This document shows, in pieces, positions 1 to 8,891 of a DNA stretch of 11,953 nt. The DNA is from Euperipatoides rowelli (lineage: Eukaryota > Onychophora > Udeonychophora > Euonychophora > Peripatopsidae), in NCBI GenBank assembly GCA_003024985.2, contig PXIH01S0017089.1; one strand, 5' to 3'. How positions within the stretch are numbered: the stretch's first letter is position 1; each line of letters starts with the position of its first letter. The translations under genes were made by a program, and so were the position numbers. The notes under the pieces are model-generated. The model was given only the letters and a program-made list of their open reading frames with translations, had not been told where the DNA came from and did not search any database.

Positions 1-119
1 GATTCAGTTCTGAGTCCGATTCAGTTCTGAGTTTGATTCAGTTCTGAGTTTGATTCAGTTCTGAGTTTGATTCAGTTCTGAGTTTGATTCAGTTCTGAGT
101 TCGATTTAGTTCTGATTGT
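1..119. repeat. 17-bp minisatellite, about seven tandem copies
   Basis: The unit GATTCAGTTCTGAGTTT repeats head to tail with unit starts at 1, 18, 35, 52, 69, 86 and 103. Copies 2 to 5 are identical. Copy 1 ends in CC and copy 6 in TC, while copy 7 has GATTTAG and a changed tail, so the array decays at its right edge. The left edge lies outside the window, so the true copy number is unknown. A 17-bp period is not a multiple of three, and the unit contains TGA, so the array cannot be a coding repeat. Confidence 0.97.
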
Positions 120-216
120 TAAACAAGCAAACATGATAGAGCAGGTCTCCAACGAGACTGCTGAAAGTGATCCATTATCAGCTTTTATACTGCTTGCTCA
201 TTCTAAAGTTGTGTGA
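88..216 (+). other. Short protein-like open stretch, possible terminal exon fragment
   Basis: One frame is open from 88 to a TGA at 214-216. It has an internal ATG at 133 giving a 27-residue peptide that begins MIEQVSNETAESDPLSAFIL. The residue mix looks more protein-like than most translations of this AT-rich window. The frame runs back into the last minisatellite copies and meets a TGA at 85-87. I recognise no domain and see no clear splice acceptor. It could be the tail of a last exon beside an expanded minisatellite, or chance. The hairpin at 140-162 lies inside it. Confidence 0.15.
140..162. repeat. Hairpin next to the minisatellite
   Basis: AGCAGGTCTC (140-149) can pair with GAGACTGCT (154-162) over nine base pairs with one bulged G and a CAAC loop. 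It is the most GC-rich hairpin in the left part of the window. Confidence 0.6.
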
Positions 217-823
217 TATCATACTGTGTTATGTACAGTATGTTGTGGCTTCATGTTATTGATGTGGCATCAGGCTATCTATTTAGTCTATGCACAGGTA
301 GGGCTCTCTATATGTAGGCCAGGTTCCAATGTTCATGAGTAACCTAATAATTACTTAATTGTATTATTACATTGGCATTTACAGTATATATTCTCCTAAT
401 ATAGACTAATGCTTTAGTCAGCCTGATGAAGAGTAAATTAGTTAGCAAGATAAAAGATGAAGCATAAATTAGTTTTCATTAACTGAATATCATCATTACA
501 TAGCATAATTTTTTATTCCATCAATCTAATTTTTAGGATTTATTATAACCAAAATTAATATTTATTTTGGCAAGATAAAATTTAGCAACTAAGTATTCTA
601 TAATAGCCTACTGTTTATTGGTGACCTAACATTTATTTAAAACTTTCAATTATTTTTATTTTTTATTCTTGAAGCTACAGTAACTGGCCTCCATGTTTTA
701 TTGAATTATTGTATGATGCTTTTAACCAATATTTTATGGAATGTTTGCTAATATTTGGCAATGGGATATTCAGACAGTGATTAAATATGATATTAAACAC
801 ATTTAAATTATTTTTGTATGATG
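217..823. other. AT-rich spacer, no gene seen
   Basis: No frame of useful length and no recognised repeat. The part up to about 330 is more complex in sequence than the rest. One copy of the recurrent heptamer TAGCCTA lies at 604-610. Confidence 0.6.
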
Positions 824-855
824 ATAATATGAAATAAAGCTTTATTTCATATTAT
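824..855. repeat. Perfect 32-bp palindrome
   Basis: Each 16-nt half is the exact reverse complement of the other, centred on the AAGCTT at 837-842 with no loop. The halves read outward from the centre as CTTTATTTCATATTAT. The next outer pair (823/856) does not match. It contains AATAAA and TTTATT as part of its symmetry. Confidence 0.9.
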
Positions 856-1427
856 AAAATAAAGTGACATGTAAGTGAATTATTCCTTGACCTATTTTAA
901 TATAGATTCCAAAATTAGGTATAAATTATCTTATGAAGAAATAAATTTTAAAAATTGGATCACTATTTCAAGAAGTTATTATGAAAAGGCTGAACAATAA
1001 ATTATATAATCTGAAATTCTAGTAAATTGGTTAACTAAAAATTTAAGTGCAAAGGAATTAATTATTCATAATTTTGAAACAGTTGACCTAAAGTAACTAT
1101 GGCTACCATCTGACGGCCATGACACAATAAATTTGCCTTGAATAATGTGAGGTTTCTTTTTTTTTTTTGGTCTGTCTCTATCTCTTATTAAAAATTTATT
1201 TGAATTGGTGGAATAAGTAAAACATTTTCTTGAAATGGATGGTAGTTGAGCAATTAAGAAACTACTTTAAAAGTGAGATTCAATCTTCATTTAAAAAGTG
1301 CCTTTAATCATATAACTCAATTTAGATTTCAAATCATATTTACAGAAGATGTACCTTGAAAATTAATACACCGTATAAAATCAAATGTCTATATGTATGT
1401 TCTTCATTACAATTCACAGTCGTTTGA
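856..1427. other. AT-rich spacer, no gene seen
   Basis: Holds a 12-T run at 1157-1168 and ordinary AT-rich sequence. No coding or RNA gene signal found. Confidence 0.6.
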
Positions 1428-1447
1428 CCAAATTGATTCAAATTTGG
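1428..1447. repeat. Short inverted repeat
   Basis: CCAAATT and AATTTGG are perfect 7-bp arms around GATTCA. The surrounding phrase (about 1420-1455) looks like part of a dispersed repeat, but I cannot name a family. Confidence 0.5.
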
Positions 1448-1464
1448 TATACTTACTCTATAAA

Positions 1465-1501
1465 ATAGCCTATATTTTACCCAGGGTAAAATATAGGTTA
1501 T
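1465..1501. repeat. Long palindrome with single-base centre
   Basis: CCTATATTTTACCC (1469-1482) and GGGTAAAATATAGG (1484-1497) are perfect 14-bp arms around one A. A G/T position (1468/1498) and then three more pairs extend the symmetry to 1465-1501. The GGG/CCC core is striking in AT-rich surroundings. I see no matching target-site duplication. Confidence 0.85.
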
Positions 1502-1699
1502 CAATAAACCGAAAACCGGGCCAACCTATCCTCTCTCCCCCCACTGTGTAAAACTGGGACCTCTCTGCTAGTATTCTTATAAACTAAATATCAAAGCATA
1601 TTCTCAGAGTAATGAAACAAGATTACTATTTTTAACCCTTTCACCATTCAATTAATTTTCAGCATAAATTGTTTGGCAGTTAAATCACCCCTCCCCATC
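1502..1699. other. Spacer with pyrimidine-rich patch
   Basis: A CT-rich stretch around 1528-1545 is followed by AT-rich sequence. No gene signal found. Confidence 0.5.
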
Positions 1700-1977
1700 C
1701 CATGGAACATATCAGAAGATTAACTGGCGTGGTCCAATTCATTCCCATCTTTTCTCAAATTACTTCAGTGTGTGGGAAAGGAATTAGTGTGGGTCCAACT
1801 TAAACGGCACTGTCATTGCCAACCTAATTTGCATACTTTTCCCAACGTATGGGAACTGTCACATAATAATATTGATAACATACCTAACTATGGAGAATGT
1901 CTATAAATACAAGAAAAAGTCACTTGTAGTGGACTTTATATAACAGTGAGTACAAAAGCTCTGCGCTCATGCTTTTA
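1700..1977 (+). promoter_or_regulatory. Compositionally distinct block with octamer and TATA-like words
   Basis: This block is richer in G and C and nearly free of homopolymer runs. It contains an exact ATTTGCAT octamer at 1827-1834, a TTCCCA/TGGGAA hairpin at 1839-1855 and a TATAAATA-like word near 1902-1910. Octamers bind POU-domain factors and also occur in snRNA distal promoters, but I find no snRNA or coding start downstream. It ends at the TTAA of the piggyBac-like element. It could be a regulatory block, an old repeat, or chance. Confidence 0.2.
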
Positions 1978-2000
1978 TTAACCCTAGAACGTATAGGTAG
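1978..2000 (+). repeat. Left terminal inverted repeat with TTAA
   Basis: TTAA at 1978-1981 followed by CCCTAGAACGTATAGGTAG. A further hairpin lies just inside: GGTAG (1996-2000) with CTACC (2015-2019), and CATCT with AGATG around 2004-2014. Confidence 0.55.
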
Positions 2001-2408
2001 TGTCATCTAAGATGCTACCATTTTATGCTTTTAGCATTTTTATGTCGTATTATGCAATTTTCAGCTTGAGTTGAGGCACTCACTTCCTTTCCCTGAGATC
2101 TTTGTTTACCATATTCATGTATTTTTAAAACTTAAAAGTTTCTTTGGGTTTTATTAGCAACACTTTAATTGGTTGTTATTCTATCTATCTACTGTATGTT
2201 TATTTCTATTATGTTTACATATTTTTGCAAAAACATTAAGCTTATATGTTTTTTTTTTTATGATAACTTAAGCTAAACAATCAGAAATGACTACTAGGGG
2301 TATCAGATAAATTATTTCTAATAATACAATGAATAAAAATGACTCCAATAAGCAAAAAAATGAGTAGTATCATACATGACGCCATACATGTTTGCATATA
2401 ACTTAATT

Positions 2409-2430
2409 CTACCTAGCATTCTAGAGTTAA
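2409..2430 (-). repeat. Right terminal inverted repeat with TTAA
   Basis: Read on the minus strand it is TTAA then CTCTAGAATGCTAGGTAG. It differs from the left end by two substitutions and a short mismatch/gap before the shared TAGGTAG. Confidence 0.55.
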
Positions 2431-3202
2431 GATTAGATTAACAACCTAATTTTTCACAATTTTTGTAATTTTCTTTTCCAGGTTTTTTTAAAGGTAACAA
2501 TAAGACTCTAGATAGTAACTGTTCAATAAAAAAACATATTTATGAGTGCGTGCAGGGGTGTATTGGCTTAACATGCAGCACAATCTTCTAGGTTGAAATA
2601 CCAAAAATCTTTTATCAAAAATCTTGAGAAAGAAACCCTCGTGTCTCCATGATCACAAATAAGTAGTGGTTGACACCAGCCAGTGTGCCCCTATATTTGA
2701 ACATAATTATAGAAATAAATATTTTAAAAAAAAAAAATCTGGCTTTGCCATGCAAGCTTTTTTAAAAAGCCATATTTCTGAAATGTAATATATAGCTATG
2801 TAAATACCGTATGTCAAATGCAATAAATTCTTTCTTTCATGTACACTATCTTAATTTGAGGAGGGAACCCAGACTTTTTTTTTTTTTGCTTAGCCTAAGC
2901 AATACATGTACGGTACCTAATTTAAAGTCTAAATACTTTTCAATAGACAAGACACTACTAATTGTTTAGCCTAGTAAATTATTTTGATGATTACAGTGAT
3001 AAAAGTAATGTATACATTTTTAATATCTACATTCAGTAGGCTTATAGATTTCAAATTTACAAAAGAAAAGAAATTACCCTACCAACAATAATTATATTTA
3101 CTGTATGTGGCTGCTGTAGTGTGACATTTAGTAATAGTATAAATTTATTCTTAAAAAAATATTGCAATCTTCAAATTATTTTCTTAAAAATAGACATTGT
3201 GA
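2431..3202. other. Spacer, no gene seen
   Basis: About 2545-2695 is less repetitive and more balanced in composition than its surroundings, and on the minus strand one frame stays open for about 34 codons, but I recognise nothing in it. Long A and T runs lie at 2726-2737 (12 A) and 2875-2887 (13 T). TAGCCTA occurs at 2891-2897 and 2967-2973. Confidence 0.55.
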
Positions 3203-3343
3203 ATAACATGCGACAGCTTGAGGAAAGTCACTGGCATTCTCTCAAAAAAATTAAAATATCCTGAAGACAAGCTTGAATACAACCAAACCAGTGACCAAAC
3301 GCACTGCAACGTAAGTATTTGGACAGCAATAACATAATCACAT
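3203..3343 (+). other. Weak exon candidate ending at a strong splice-donor word
   Basis: One frame is open for about 45 codons, with a central part reading KKLKYPEDKLEYNQTSDQTH. A strong donor-like GTAAGT stands at 3311-3316 inside it, so an exon could end at 3310. Possible acceptors upstream (CAG at 3215-3217) lack a good pyrimidine tract. No domain is recognised. Random AT-rich sequence can produce this. Confidence 0.12.
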
Positions 3344-3466
3344 AATCAGACTAGAGAGATTATGAATGAGTTGCTATTATATGATTTTACTCTGCACAAT
3401 GCCATTCTATTAATAACTGTCTAATGCTATTTTTATGTCAAACCCAGTGATCCTACCTACAGTATA

Positions 3467-3527
3467 TGATCACTGTAGTAGGCTATTAGTAGTTACTACT
3501 ACAGTGATCACATTGTAGTAGGCCATT
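3467..3527. repeat. Compact inverted plus direct repeat around TGATCACTGTAGTAG
   Basis: TGATCACTGTAGTAG (3467-3481) and CTACTACAGTGATCA (3496-3510) are perfect 15-bp inverted arms with a 14-nt spacer. Because TGATCA is itself a palindrome, the right arm also starts a second direct copy, TGATCACATTGTAGTAGGCC (3505-3524), which matches the left copy apart from two inserted bases and one change. One short stretch thus holds both orientations of the unit. Confidence 0.85.
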
Positions 3528-3880
3528 TTAGTCTTATACTCCTGAAGGGCTAATGATAAATAGGATTGGCTACAAGCTGTAAAGGTTTATCAAATAACAT
3601 TAGGCCTATATGGCATTAAAATATAACACATAAAAAGCCTTAAACAAAACACTACTCATGAAAGAGAACCCTGAATAAAATAGTAAAATAATGAACTATA
3701 ATTAGTAAAATGATTACCTCAAGTTTACATTATCTATTGCAATAAAATACTCAACAATTGAAATTAGGCAGAAGCTTGCAACTCGTGAAGTCCTACAAAA
3801 AAATATTAGAATGAAATTGTTTGTTATTCAGAATGGAACTATTTTATTTTCTCTTATGATGGAAAGAGAAAACTAAAAAA
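3528..3880. other. AT-rich spacer, no gene seen
   Basis: No useful frame or recognised element. TAGGCCTATA occurs near 3602. Confidence 0.6.
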
Positions 3881-3921
3881 TTTGTAAAAGATGTCTATTC
3901 CGAATTGACATCTTTTACAAA
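3881..3921. repeat. Nearly perfect 41-nt palindrome
   Basis: TTTGTAAAAGATGTC (3881-3895) and GACATCTTTTACAAA (3907-3921) are perfect 15-bp arms. The spacer continues the symmetry as ATTC (3897-3900) against GAAT (3902-3905), leaving only a T/T mismatch (3896/3906) and the central C unpaired. Nineteen of twenty possible pairs form. There is no T run at its end to suggest a terminator. Confidence 0.9.
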
Positions 3922-3997
3922 AATTATCAACTACTAATCTAGCTAGAAGGTTTCCGGAAAATATGACTAGCATCGGACAGATACTTTAAAGTCCTAA

Positions 3998-4177
3998 ATG
4001 TTTAGCAAATCAGATCAACAGCGGTGTGGTTACATGGACTCGTCTCCTTCACCTGATCCAGGTATATCTAGACTTATTAGTTTGTGTGTCCCACAAATAA
4101 CTGTTTTATGGATTGAGACTTTATTTTCTTGTTGGCAAAGTTATTACCGTACTTTAAATTCTGCAAAAGCATTATAA
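3998..4177 (+). other. 59-codon ORF containing an exon-like segment
   Basis: ATG at 3998 opens a frame to TAA at 4175-4177. The first third, MFSKSDQQRCGYMDSSPSPD, is unusually protein-like for this window and lies in a GC-richer island (about 3940-4075). Inside it a CAG (4018-4020) and a CAG/GTATAT junction (4058-4066) could bound a 40-nt exon at 4021-4060. After the GTATAT the residues become ordinary AT-derived hydrophobic sequence. The acceptor side has a poor pyrimidine tract. No domain is recognised. It may be a small cassette exon within an intron of a large gene, or a chance ORF. Confidence 0.2.
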
Positions 4178-4239
4178 CATTTAAATTATTAAACAGTTAA
4201 TTTAAAACCATACTGAATCTAATGTTATGCTAACTTATA

Positions 4240-4286
4240 CCCTTTGATATCATTATATTTGTAGGTCGCAGATATCAGATCAAGGG
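4240..4286. repeat. Imperfect inverted repeat
   Basis: CCCTTTGATATC (4240-4251) can pair with GATATC (4271-4276) and, after a four-base insert, CAAGGG (4281-4286). Confidence 0.45.
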
Positions 4287-4344
4287 TTTTAATATTGTAA
4301 CTATTTTCAGAGAACTCCTAATACAGACTACGATACTTTGGCTT

Positions 4345-4510
4345 CCCTCTTCAGAAGATAATTTTAATAACTATAGATTGTTAAGCTTCATTAATCTTCT
4401 TAGGGACTATAAATCTTCATTGTAGTAAGATGAACTCTTGATTAGTTTTACTCTAAGATGATTTTAGTTATCTTCAAAGACTAATAAATACCCTTAATAG
4501 TTGATCTTCA
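4345..4510. repeat. Patch rich in ATCTTC / AAGAT words
   Basis: ATCTTC occurs at 4394, 4413, 4470 and 4504, and the opposite orientation (GAAGAT or AAGATGA) at 4354, 4427 and 4455. CCCT plus AGAAGAT (4345-4359) can also pair with ATCTTCT plus AGGG (4394-4405). There is no fixed period. Confidence 0.5.
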
Positions 4511-6506
4511 TAACAGATCCATTCTGGTAAAAAAAATCCATATATGCTATTGTAGTTTTCAAAGTATGATATATGCAATGGAGAGTAATCAATCACTCAT
4601 ACTTAGAAACTTATTTATGCTTTACATGAAATTTTATCGTAAAGCAAAGCACAGTGTACAAAAGCCATGATTCTCTTTCTAATACATTTTTTTCCTCATA
4701 TGGAAAACCATTTCAGCATTAAGTTGAATAGAAGAATAGAACAATCCATTAGAAGATTGATCAGTATGAAATACATGGAAATAACCATGTTCTAAACTTT
4801 GTTGGATGCCAACAGAGGGAGCTTCATGACTTTAACTTTAAAGCTGTTACTTAGCAATGGTGTTTCAGATAGTTTGTCACAGGGAAAAATAATTTTCCTG
4901 TGAGTTTATTTTCCAATGACAGGGTTAAATAAAAAACAGTTCATTTATATGTTTTGACATGGTTGACAAATAAAGTGGTAGATATATGGTACTGGACCAA
5001 GCAATACTAAAAATTTATGGTCCGCAAAATGGCTTGCAGTTGACAAGAGTGAAATTTTATTTTTGTAATAATTAGGGCAGAATCTAAAGATAGCCTATTT
5101 CTTTTATTATGGTTAAGATTACTAAAAAAATATTATTGCTTCCCCTCCCTGTTTAGTTAAGAAAATCATTCTGGTCAGGTCTTTTTATTTTAAAAAGTTA
5201 TGACAAATAATTTCCTTGTAAAATAATTTTAATTTATGGCAACAAAATGTGATAAAATGGCTAAATATTAAATATTTCTTTATATGTTAATAAACTAATA
5301 AGAGCCTGACTGCCTGCTATTTTTTTTATTGCCAAGAAAGAAGAAACAAAGTATTACTTTTTTTTTTAGTGGCCTAAAATGATTAAGTTAAATTTAGCTA
5401 TCTAAATTATAGTAGGCTAAGCTAATTCTTTTTTCTTTTTTTTTTTAAATCAACTTTGATATAAAAAGGCAAAAAGGGTATTAACATTGCTAAGATTGAA
5501 TCTTTAACTAATAATTTTTTTTTTAAAGTTTACAATTAAATTCTAACTTTTTATTTCCTCCTTCAGTAGAAATAAAATAATTTCAATTTTCTTTAAATAA
5601 TCTAATTCCAGCAATTTTTTTTAAACAAAATCTTATATGTTAATCTGAAAGTGATTGTATTCTTTCAAACAAGAACCATTCATGCCAGCCTTTTGTGTAC
5701 AATATTGTCAAATAATTTTTTTTTTATTTTTTTAAAAAATCAAAATAATGATTCATAGCCAAATTTTTTTTACGAAACAAATTACATTTTTAGATAAACA
5801 TCTTTTTTTTTTCAAAACTTATAAATTTAAAAGGTATTTTCCTTTTGATATTACTGTAAGTGTAAAGCTATAAAAATGGCTACCACCTTATCTGGGCTTT
5901 CTTATCAGACCACACAGTTGAAAAGTGTCTTTTATTTGCAGTCATCTTTGATGAGTGTCAATTTAATTCATTAAAGCCATTAATTCATAAACAAATTCAT
6001 CTCTAACTAAGTTCATTCTACATGTGAACAAAGATTTATTACTATATGAGGAACCAAATCTCAGTTGTCAGTTTTTATAAATACCATAAGTTTAAAAAAA
6101 AAATAAACAGAAAAAAATTATCAGAATCTTACAAAAAAAAAAAACATGATTCTATTCTAGAAATAATCATATATAAATAAAGGGGGTCTGAATTGGGAAG
6201 CAAATAGGTCAAATTCAACATCTAGAAATAATTCAGGCTTAGAATAAGCCGCTAAATCTAAATACTAGATCTTCACTGATAAAATATAACATAGGCTATT
6301 TAGCATTAAGCAAAAAATTACAAGGCCTTTACTAAACATGTTACCTACAATTTAAACCACATCTTAAATCCATTAGACCATTTGGGGACATAACATTACT
6401 AAATTTTAAAAACAAATGGAATTATTCATCACTGAAACAAAATATGGTAAAACTGCAAAATTCCCCAATCAATTGATATTTGATCTGGTGAATTAACACA
6501 ATGGAA
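4511..6506. other. Long AT-rich spacer with homopolymer runs, no gene seen
   Basis: Many T and A runs lie between about 5320 and 6150. Small hairpins: TGCTTTAC/GTAAAGCA (4618-4646) and CACAGG/CCTGTG with AAAA/TTTT inside (4878-4902). CTAGAAATAAT recurs near 6158 and 6221. TAGCCTA or TAGGCTA lies at 5091, 5413 and 6292. A 25-codon ORF at 4826-4903 overlaps the second hairpin and is probably chance. Confidence 0.6.
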
Positions 6507-6558
6507 TATGAGAACCAGGTGCTAAAATTAAAATTTGCATTTGAGCCTCTGGTTCATA
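6507..6558. repeat. Inverted repeat with two-base bulge
   Basis: TATG-AG-AACCAG (6507-6518) pairs with CTGGTTCATA (6549-6558), ten pairs with a two-base bulge. A 22-codon ORF (6501-6569) covers it. The ORF looks mildly protein-like, but I do not call it a gene. Confidence 0.5.
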
Positions 6559-6608
6559 ACCAATTGTGACTGTTAACCAGACCAAGTGGTCATCAGAAAG
6601 TTAATCAG

Positions 6609-6673
6609 TCCGATACAATGTTAGGAACGTTGAGCTTTCTCGGAATATTAATCGTTTCAAATATTGTAGCGGA
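6609..6673. repeat. 14-bp imperfect inverted repeat with 37-nt spacer
   Basis: TCCGATACAATGTT (6609-6622) and AATATTGTAGCGGA (6660-6673) match at 12 of 14 positions. CCG/CGG words are rare in this window, so the pairing stands out. No target duplication seen. Confidence 0.55.
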
Positions 6674-7630
6674 ATGACAAGCATTATCAGTAATATTTCT
6701 TTAGAGGAAATACAAGATGAAACTGAAAATATACTAGGACATTATTACTTAGTTAAAATAACTGTATAATGAGATATTATGAAACATAATAATAAAAATT
6801 GAAGTAAAAATTAAATTGTGATAACTAGTAATTGTATTCTATATTTTATTAGAATAGTTATTTGTGGAATATATTAATTATCAAATATTAAACGATAGAG
6901 GTAACATAACAAAAATATTGATTTTACACTTATTTTAACAAAAGAGATCAATTGGTTTTTCCAAGATGGTGCGGTAGAGTTTGCATGTCCAAAGAAAAAT
7001 AGACCAGAATGCATCACAATTACTGTAAAATATGATGTAGTAAAATCATTATAGAATGCCTCATGTTGGTGGAACCTTAATTAAGAACTGTTGATCAGAA
7101 TAAATGCAAAGAAAGAAAGAATTTAACATATATTATCAAAAATTGATATAGTTTTTGCCAAAACTCACATTTATATTTTTATTTTTTGTTATAGCCTACA
7201 CTAAAATTAATTTTTACAAAAATTAGTAGTAGGTAGCTTATTTTGCCAAGATAATTCATATTCTGTATAAATATTTGCCTGACATAAAAAGTCAATTTTT
7301 ATTTATTACAAATAAAATAATAAAAAAAAAAACTAGAAAATGATTAATCCAAGCAGTTTTTTTTTTTAGTAAATAAAAATTCTTCATTTTTTTTTCTTCT
7401 CCCCATTAGAAGGGAGTAAATGATATATTGATTTCAAAATCTTAATATTGTATTGTGAGAATTAGTTTTGGTCATAACATAAATCTTGCATATAGATTGG
7501 GTTTTTCTTCTTTTTTTTGTGTGCATGTGTTTTTTTTAATCAATAATTGCAGATGTTTAAATATCCAATCAAAAATCAATTTCAGAAATTTCTAAAATAT
7601 TCATTGAATTATAAATATCTTTATTTTTAA
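6674..7630. other. AT-rich spacer, no gene seen
   Basis: Contains an AGAATGCATCA / AGAATGCCTCA near-direct repeat around 7008 and 7053, and T runs around 7355-7400 and 7505-7540. Nothing else recognised. Confidence 0.6.
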
Positions 7631-7654
7631 ATTATTTATTTATTTATTTATTTT
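7631..7654. repeat. (ATTT)n microsatellite
   Basis: About five TTTA units in a row. Confidence 0.85.
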
Positions 7655-7712
7655 TGCAAATAAAATCACCTTTAAAATAAAAAAGAATATTTAGATACTC
7701 TATGGAGTTTCG

Positions 7713-7731
7713 TTTTTTTTTTTTTTTTTTT
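7713..7731. repeat. 19-T homopolymer
   Basis: The longest homopolymer in the window. Minus-strand reading is a poly(A) of 19, which might mark the tail of a retroposed sequence, but I see no recognisable body on either side. Confidence 0.85.
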
Positions 7732-8160
7732 AGTTATTTGATTTCCCAAAAATCAATTTTGCTTTGCGGACAATTTAGTGTATTTCTTGCAAGTCACATT
7801 TCTAATCTTAGCAATTTTATTCTGGCCAGGGCAAAATCAATACAATAAAAAAAAAATGTTAATAAAAGTGAAGAATTTTTTTCATAGCCCTATCGGGAAT
7901 CTCTTTTATTTAAAAATTAAAACTAAAGACTAGATAAGCCTAGACTGAATTTTCAACACCACTTATAAAAAGAAAATGCTTGAAACTATAAGACAAAAAT
8001 ATAACATTAAAGAAATAACAAAAGATGAAAATATATAAATGAATTAAACTTAGTTACATACTATTAATTGATCTAATAATGAATTTAAATAAATAGATAT
8101 GTGTCTAAGAATATTAAGAGGTAACTCATGGAAAAATGAACACTAACAAATTTTTTGATC
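7732..8160. other. AT-rich spacer, no gene seen
   Basis: No open frame of interest and no recognised repeat. Confidence 0.6.
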
Positions 8161-8164
8161 ATAG

Positions 8165-8251
8165 ATTTTTTTGAAGACCGCAGCTCATATGAGTGAACTT
8201 TCAAGCGGTGCAATGCTAGAGAATTTTATTGGGATGGGTGAATGTGCATAG
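8165..8251 (+). other. Weak exon-like open stretch
   Basis: One frame is open from 8165 to TAG at 8249-8251, with a segment reading MSELSSGAMLENFIGMGECA. A T run followed by GAAG (8166-8176) could be an acceptor, and ATGG/GTGAAT near 8234-8241 a donor. The stretch is GC-richer than its neighbours. No domain recognised. Confidence 0.12.
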
Positions 8252-8839
8252 GACTAGCTACCTCAAGACATTTTGTTTTGATAAAGTCAATAACTTAGAG
8301 ATTTAAGTAGATGTTATTTTTTTTTTTTTCTAAAATTAATTCTTCAAACTTGAAAGATGATGGTATTTGAGACTTTAAAACTAACATAAATAAATTAAGG
8401 CAGCAAAATTTGCAAATATTATGGGAAAAAAATGGTTGAACAAAATTGAAAATATTTTCAAAATTGTAGTAAATATACTTGGAAACGGAATTTTCAAGAC
8501 ACCATGTAAAAACTGCTCCATTTATATCTAAATTATGTTAAAAAATTCATATTCTCAGCAATAATATTTAAAAATTCTACAAAATGCTATATAATTATTT
8601 GATAAATACGATAAAATGCAAAATTTACATTGTTTAATGCTAAATTTTGAAAATATAAATGCTTAAATTCCCTATCCCTATCAATAACCTCAAATAATTT
8701 CATTTGTGCAAAAGAGTGGGGAAAACAAGAATACATTTCTAGATGCTTAAAATATGATAAAGCCTATCAATTCTTTTGAAACCGATTTAAGTGTGAGGAA
8801 AATGTGAATTTTCTATGTCCGTGACTCATTTTATCATTA
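8252..8839. other. AT-rich spacer, no gene seen
   Basis: Mostly A/T-rich sequence with T and A runs. Nothing recognised. Confidence 0.6.
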
Positions 8840-8891
8840 GGGCTGGATTCCCATTAGGTTCTGTAGGGCCTATAAAATTTTTAGGACCTAC
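8840..8891. repeat. GGGCTGGATTCCC-type word with GTAGGGCCTA hairpin
   Basis: GTAGGGCCTA (8863-8872) and TAGGACCTAC (8882-8891) pair at 9 of 10 positions around TAAAATTTT. The phrase just before, GGGCTGGATTCCCATTAGG, resembles the ends of some hAT-type repeats as I remember them. I cannot find a partner end. Confidence 0.4.

Larger units (their letters stand above)
1978..2430. mobile_element. Candidate non-autonomous piggyBac-like element (about 453 bp with TTAA ends)
   Basis: Both ends carry TTAA, the usual piggyBac target. Reading inward, the left end is CCCTAGAACGTATAGGTAG and the right end, reverse complemented, is CTCTAGAATGCTAGGTAG. These align at 15 of 19 columns with one gap, plus TTAA on both sides. 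The start CCCTAGAA resembles the known terminal repeat of the Trichoplusia piggyBac element. Beyond the terminal repeats, GTAGTGTCAT near the left end and GTAGTATCAT near the right end may be subterminal repeats. There is no transposase ORF inside, so any mobility would have depended on an outside enzyme. The mismatches between the ends suggest an old insertion. Confidence 0.55.

Noticed and set aside
1954-1976. AAAAGC/GCTTTT hairpin as a terminator
   Set aside because: Only six pairs, and no gene precedes it.
2584-2595. CTTCTAGGTTGA as an alternative right end of the piggyBac-like element
   Set aside because: It lacks TTAA and matches the left end less well than 2409-2430.
4826-4903. 25-codon ORF starting MTLTLKLLLSN
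   Set aside because: Too short, no splice signals, low-complexity residues.
6501-6569. 22-codon ORF starting MEYENQVLK
   Set aside because: Mildly protein-like but too short, and it coincides with an inverted repeat.
3378-7065. Shared words ATGATTTTACT and GCATTCTAT between about 3378-3413 and the reverse strand of about 7031-7065
   Set aside because: The words occur in different order and do not align as one repeat; probably chance.
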